DNA of 64,000 bases, taken from assembly GCF_004765815.2 (NCBI RefSeq), contig NZ_ML974128.1:563077-627076 (forward strand), written 5' to 3'. The stretch comes from Halorussus salinus (GTDB lineage: Archaea; Halobacteriota; Halobacteria; Halobacteriales; Haladaptataceae). Below, one piece after another: positions 59,984 to 64,000 of this stretch. Both the position numbers and the translations under genes were made by a program. How positions within the stretch are numbered: position 1 is the first letter of the stretch; the number at the start of each line of letters is the position of its first letter. The notes below the pieces were generated by a model, which was not told where the DNA came from, ran no database searches, and saw only the letters and a list, made by a program, of their open reading frames with translations.

Positions 59984-60691
59984 ATGAGCAAGAGAGAACG
60001 CCGCGTCCACCTCGCGCTGAAGTGGCATCATCTCGACAACCTCACGCCCGAGGAGATCGTCGAGCGCTTTCAAGAGAACGGGTACAATATCACGTCTGCG
60101 TCGACGGTTCGCGATTATCTGAACGAGTCGCCGAAAGAGGAAATTATCGAGCAGATCGAGCAGAAGCACGCGGATGTCCGGCTGCAGGCGGCCGAACGCT
60201 ACGAGCGGTTGTACCAGCAGGCGCGCGAGGACCTCGAAACGCTTGCGGTGGACGACGAGCCGGTGACGGCGATGGTGCCGAAGATGACGGTGAACGAGGA
60301 TGACGAGGAGGTTCGCGTGTCGGCGTGGGAGCGGGTGCCGCCCAGCGACGAGGAGCGGCGGCCGGAGTGGGCGACCGACCGCGACGTTATCCTCGCGTTC
60401 ACTGACGGCGTGACCTATCTCCCGCCGGGCGAGGAGTATCCGGTTGGGGCCGAGCGTGGGCGGACGCCCGAGTACCGGCAGGTGGTCGTCGGGTTGGAGC
60501 GCGACCAGCCCGACCTCCAGCAACGCCAGTTCGCGCGGAAAGAGATGGCGGGCCACATGCGGGAGAAAGCGGACGTGCTCGGCGTCTACAGCACGGATAT
60601 CAACCTGTCGGGCGAACTCGACGTGAACGAGTCGGTGGAGTTCGACGAGGAGACCGCGGCCGCGGTCCGGGAGGCAACCCTCGATGAGTAG
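59984..60691 (+). CDS. Probable terminase small subunit
   Basis: A 235-residue protein directly upstream of, and overlapping, the large terminase gene. The N-terminus has an HTH (LTPEEIVERFQENGYNITSASTVRDYLNE) suited to recognition of the virus packaging site, followed by a long helix (EEIIEQIEQKHADVRLQAAERYERLYQQ) and a variable region, then an acidic C-terminus. Assignment rests on position and HTH rather than on a close family match. Confidence 0.65.
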   Translation: MSKRERRVHLALKWHHLDNLTPEEIVERFQENGYNITSASTVRDYLNESPKEEIIEQIEQKHADVRLQAAERYERLYQQAREDLETLAVDDEPVTAMVPKMTVNEDDEEVRVSAWERVPPSDEERRPEWATDRDVILAFTDGVTYLPPGEEYPVGAERGRTPEYRQVVVGLERDQPDLQQRQFARKEMAGHMREKADVLGVYSTDINLSGELDVNESVEFDEETAAAVREATLDE

Positions 60692-62303
60692 CACAACGCA
60701 GACCGGCTCCTCGACTCAGTCGTCGGACGCGACCGAGGAGGTCGACCTCTCCCCAACCCAGATTCGGGCGGCGTACAATCCGTTCGAGCACGGGTGCTGG
60801 CTGGATTTTGCGAATAAGCTCACGCAGGGCTACATGGAGGTCGAGCACGACGACTGGCAGCCTTTAGGGGACCATCACGGCCAGTGGCTGCGGCATCTCG
60901 CGGGTGACGCGGACGCTGACGGCGACCTCGCCTTGCTGTGTCACCGCGACGGACTGAAGACGACTATCGTCACGGTGTTCCTCGTTGCGTGCCTCGAATA
61001 CCGGCCGGGATACCGGGCGATCTGGGCGATGAACACGCAGGGGCAGGCGCACTCGAAGGCGGACCGCGAACTGAACCGGATGATCGACCGGAACCCGTGG
61101 CTGATCGAGTTGAACAAGCCCCGCGAAGAGGACTCCAAAGAGACGAAGGTGTTCGCGAACGGGTCGTCGCTCCTCACAAGCTGGCTGTTCGGCGGCATCG
61201 AGGGCGAGCGCGCGCATCTCCTCATCCTCGACGACATCATCAAAGAGCACGGTGACGGCGATACCGAGACGATTCTGAACTGGGTGGACGGTGTCTGCAC
61301 GCCGATGGTCAAGGACGACGGCCGCGAGGTCATCATCGGCACCCGGAAACGTCCGGACGACATCTACTCACACTTCCGAGGCTACGAGGGGTATAGCTTC
61401 CGCGAGTTCCCGGCGATTCTGGATACGTGGGATCGCGAGTTCGCCGACGACTACGATTACGACGAACGCCGCCCCGACCCCGAATACTACACCGAGGTCT
61501 CGTCGCCGTGGCAGGACGGCGAGACCGTGCAGGTCTTGTGGCCGGAGGCCCGCGGCCCCGAGTTCCTCGCGGAGAAGAAGACGAAGATGAGCGACCACCT
61601 GTTCTGGCGCGAATACACGCTCACGATTCAGGGTGCCAGCGGGAATCTCGTTGACCAGTCCGACATCAACGCGCTCGCCAGCGATGGTGGCTGTTCGATC
61701 CGCAACCAGCACCCCCCGGAAGAGCTATCGCCCGGCACAGGAGAGGCGACGGTCGTTGCCCATGACCCGGCGCAGTCGAAGACGGGGGACAACGCGGCGT
61801 TCGTCGCCTTCCACGTCCAGCGGGACGGTCGCCGACGCCTCCTTGACGCGCGCGCCGACACCGGCCTCCAGCCCAGCGAAATTCGTGCGGAACTCCTCGA
61901 CCTCGACCAGCGCTACGACCCCGCGCTTGTCGTCATCGAGTCCAACGGCATGCAGCAGTACGTCGCCAACGACGCCATCGAATTCAGTCCAAGTCTGCGG
62001 TCCAAGATCACGTCGATTCCGACCACCGGCCAGAAACACAGCTGGGAGAACGGCATCCCACGGTTGCGGACGCTTGTCGAGAACGGCGGCATCCAGTTCT
62101 ATCGCGGCCACCAGCCAACCGAAGACTTCGTCCAAGCCGCCCTGTCGCTAGAACTCAAAGACGGCAAGCTGTCGGGACACACCCCTGACCTCATCGCGGC
62201 ATGGTACATGGCCGAACAAGGCCTCCGGAAGTTAGAGGCAGCAGGCCTCCTCGACGCCGACACCAGCCCTGATGACGATTCGAACGGAGTGAGCTACCTA
62301 TGA
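60684..62303 (+). CDS. Terminase large subunit
   Basis: A 539-residue packaging motor. The ATPase half has a degenerate Walker A in CHRDGLKTT (near 86-94) and Walker B LLILDDI (near 179-185). The C-terminal nuclease of the RNase H type shows acidic residues in VVAHDPAQSKTGD (near 357) and VVIESNG (near 416), and a late DLIAAW. It drives DNA into the capsid and cuts concatemers. Overlaps the small subunit by eight bases and the portal gene by four. Confidence 0.9.
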   Translation: MSSTTQTGSSTQSSDATEEVDLSPTQIRAAYNPFEHGCWLDFANKLTQGYMEVEHDDWQPLGDHHGQWLRHLAGDADADGDLALLCHRDGLKTTIVTVFLVACLEYRPGYRAIWAMNTQGQAHSKADRELNRMIDRNPWLIELNKPREEDSKETKVFANGSSLLTSWLFGGIEGERAHLLILDDIIKEHGDGDTETILNWVDGVCTPMVKDDGREVIIGTRKRPDDIYSHFRGYEGYSFREFPAILDTWDREFADDYDYDERRPDPEYYTEVSSPWQDGETVQVLWPEARGPEFLAEKKTKMSDHLFWREYTLTIQGASGNLVDQSDINALASDGGCSIRNQHPPEELSPGTGEATVVAHDPAQSKTGDNAAFVAFHVQRDGRRRLLDARADTGLQPSEIRAELLDLDQRYDPALVVIESNGMQQYVANDAIEFSPSLRSKITSIPTTGQKHSWENGIPRLRTLVENGGIQFYRGHQPTEDFVQAALSLELKDGKLSGHTPDLIAAWYMAEQGLRKLEAAGLLDADTSPDDDSNGVSYL

Positions 62304-64000
62304 CAGACCGTTCAAACGACGATTCAGAACCGACGGTATCGCTGTCCATCTCAACGCCCGGCAACAAGCGAGCGCTGGAGAAAGCCGAAGAATCAACCCA
62401 GCTCGACGAGCGCCGCATCGCGACCGACGTTGGCCGCGGCATCGTCCCACCATACGACCCCGAAACGCTCGCGGCGTTCCAGGAACTCAACGAAACCCAT
62501 CAAGCATGTCTGCGGAAGAAAGCGCGCTACGAGGTCGGCTACGGCTTCGACATCGCCCCTCACCCGAGCGCGGACGACCCCGACACCGGACCGGGGACCG
62601 CCCACCAAACAGTACATGATTTCTGGCACGGCTCGGAGTCACGCTGGCAGATCGGTCCTGAGGGCACGGCCGCGTCAACTCCCGAGGAGGTCCTCGAACT
62701 CAGCCGTCTCGACTACCACGGCGTTGGCTGGGCCGCGCTCGAAATCCTCGTCGAAGGCGACGGCAGCCCCGTCGGCCTCGCACATGTGCCCGCAGCGACC
62801 GTCCGCGTCCGCAAGACCACCACTACCGTCGAAACCGCTGACGGCGAAGAGCAAGAAGAAATCATGAGCGGGCATGGGTACGTCCAGATCCGGCAGGGCC
62901 GCCGCCGATACTTCGGCGAGGCAGGCGACCGCTACGGCGACGACCCGACGTTCGTCGACCGGGAGACCGGCGAGGTCGCCGACAGCGCTGAGGCGCTCGA
63001 CAACAAGCCCGCGAATGAACTCCTCTTCGTTCCGAACCCAAGTCCGATCAGTCTCTACTATGGCATCCCGGACTGGGTCGCGGCGATGCGGACGATGGCC
63101 GCCGACGAGGCCGCGCAAGAGTGGAACCACGACATCTTCGACAACCTCGGGATTCCGCACTACGCCATCAAAGTCACCGGCGGCAAACTCACCGAGGAGT
63201 CGAAAGACCAACTTCGAGAGCTCCAACAGAACCTGAAAGGCGAACCGTACCGAACGGCCATCCTCGAAGTCGACGAGTTCGAGCAGCAGACCCCCTTGGA
63301 GGCTGAGGATGGTAGCGATGTCGAGATCGAGTTCGAGCCCTTAGGAGCGACGGACTCGAACGACATGGAGTTCCAAGCGTTCCGCGAACGTAACGAACAC
63401 GAGATCGCGAAAGTCCACGAAGTCCCGCCACTCCTCATCAACGTCACCAGCACGAGCAACCGGTCGAACAGTGAGGCACAAGTCCGCGAGTTCGCCGAGG
63501 ACGTTATCGCACCCGAGCAAGCGAAGTTCGAGGCTCGGCTGTACCGGATTCTCCATCAGACCGCACTCGGCGTCGACGAGTGGACCATCGACTTCGAGCT
63601 CCGGGGCGCGGACCGCCCCGCCGAAGAAGCGCGGACTGCACGCACGAAGATTCAGGCGGTCCGCGGCGCAGTGCCGGTCGACCGAGCGCTGGAGATGATC
63701 GGCGAGGACCCACTCCCCGACGACCATCCGGTCGACGGCGAGACGCTCGTCGCGAACGTCGGCAGCGACGCCGACGAGACGCTTGGATCAGCGGTGCAGG
63801 CCAGCCGTCCGGAAGATGCGCCACCAGCGGAGAACAAGGTTGGCGAACGCCCCGGTGTCACCGTCGAGTTGGACGACCCGCTCTCGCCGGAGCAGACTCG
63901 CGTCGACATGATGCAGTTCGACTCCTCGAACCTCGTCGCTGGATTGTACGACCGACAGACGCGCGACCTCTATATCCGGTTTCACGGCGACCCCGTCGAC
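62300..64000 (+). CDS. Portal protein with apparent C-terminal KTSC domain, incomplete at window end
   Basis: 567 residues read to the edge without a stop. The central region (LNETHQACLRKKARYEVGYGFDIAPHP, LSRLDYHGVGWAALEIL, PNPSPISLYYGIPDW) is typical of phage portal proteins of the PBSX/HK97-like group; VPPLLINV and the long clip/crown helices follow. At about residue 537 a new domain begins (MMQFDSSNLVAGLYDRQTRDLYIRFHG), which fits the KTSC domain often encoded as a separate mini-protein. The portal forms the dodecameric gate through which terminase pumps DNA. Confidence 0.85.
   Translation, partial: MTDRSNDDSEPTVSLSISTPGNKRALEKAEESTQLDERRIATDVGRGIVPPYDPETLAAFQELNETHQACLRKKARYEVGYGFDIAPHPSADDPDTGPGTAHQTVHDFWHGSESRWQIGPEGTAASTPEEVLELSRLDYHGVGWAALEILVEGDGSPVGLAHVPAATVRVRKTTTTVETADGEEQEEIMSGHGYVQIRQGRRRYFGEAGDRYGDDPTFVDRETGEVADSAEALDNKPANELLFVPNPSPISLYYGIPDWVAAMRTMAADEAAQEWNHDIFDNLGIPHYAIKVTGGKLTEESKDQLRELQQNLKGEPYRTAILEVDEFEQQTPLEAEDGSDVEIEFEPLGATDSNDMEFQAFRERNEHEIAKVHEVPPLLINVTSTSNRSNSEAQVREFAEDVIAPEQAKFEARLYRILHQTALGVDEWTIDFELRGADRPAEEARTARTKIQAVRGAVPVDRALEMIGEDPLPDDHPVDGETLVANVGSDADETLGSAVQASRPEDAPPAENKVGERPGVTVELDDPLSPEQTRVDMMQFDSSNLVAGLYDRQTRDLYIRFHGDPVD

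Larger units (their letters stand above)
53241..64000 (+). mobile_element. Left part of an integrated tailed-virus provirus
   Basis: Directly after the tRNA-Thr, all genes run on the plus strand with many ATGA/GTGA overlaps. They include a DUF5817 protein typical of haloarchaeal proviruses, small zinc and HTH proteins, a probable small terminase, a large terminase and a portal. No integrase lies in this part. The right end (capsid, tail, integrase and the second att copy) is outside the window, so the left boundary at the tRNA is inferred from context. Confidence 0.8.

Overview
The window is high-GC euryarchaeal DNA, almost certainly from a halophilic archaeon (class Halobacteria). The proteins are very acidic, TATA boxes often sit about 25-30 bases before the start codon (leaderless transcripts), extracytoplasmic proteins carry twin-arginine (Tat) signals, and several families are haloarchaeal (HalOD1, DUF5785, DUF5817, DUF7504-like). 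I cannot fix the genus from sequence alone.

Bases 1-23.9 kb are chromosomal: an RHH regulator (cut by the window edge), an AN1 zinc finger, SurE, a membrane protein, a luciferase-like monooxygenase, an ATP-grasp enzyme, an aldo/keto reductase fused to a membrane anchor, an acetyltransferase, TyrA, an Rsm22-type methyltransferase, a regulatory pair, an M24 peptidase, UspA, AroA, a phosphodiesterase, a Na/Ca exchanger, AroC, a cupredoxin, a HalOD1/DUF7504 pair, a UDG-family protein and a DUF2064 protein. AroA, AroC and TyrA place three steps of aromatic amino-acid synthesis within 12 kb, but in separate transcription units.

Bases 23,885-38,358 are a 14.4-kb integrative element bounded by a 48-bp direct repeat of the 5' part of a tRNA-Ser(UGA) gene. 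The intact tRNA lies at the right end beside a tyrosine recombinase. Cargo includes a large type IIG restriction-modification enzyme, a HAD-like phosphatase, a candidate HEPN ribonuclease, a helicase-like replication protein, a TRAM protein, a SWIM protein and several tiny zinc-ribbon proteins. A second duplication, of the 3' end of the same tRNA, lies just to the right and points to an older insertion.

Bases 38.6-53.1 kb return to chromosomal genes: DUF5785, uridine kinase, archaeal GTP cyclohydrolase III, a cold-shock protein, a CBS protein with a zinc ribbon, and a complete branched-chain amino-acid-type ABC transporter (two permeases, two ATPases, two tandem binding proteins) in which three subunits carry large insertions; then phosphoglycerate kinase and an acetyltransferase.

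A tRNA-Thr(UGU) at 53.17 kb is followed by the left part of a tailed-virus provirus running off the window: a DUF5817 zinc-ribbon/HTH protein, a chain of small overlapping zinc-ribbon and HTH genes, membrane proteins, a probable small terminase subunit, the large terminase, and a portal protein with what looks like a KTSC domain at its C-terminus. A dispersed, hairpin-rich repeat occurs three times in the window (5.8, 38.7 and 47.9 kb).
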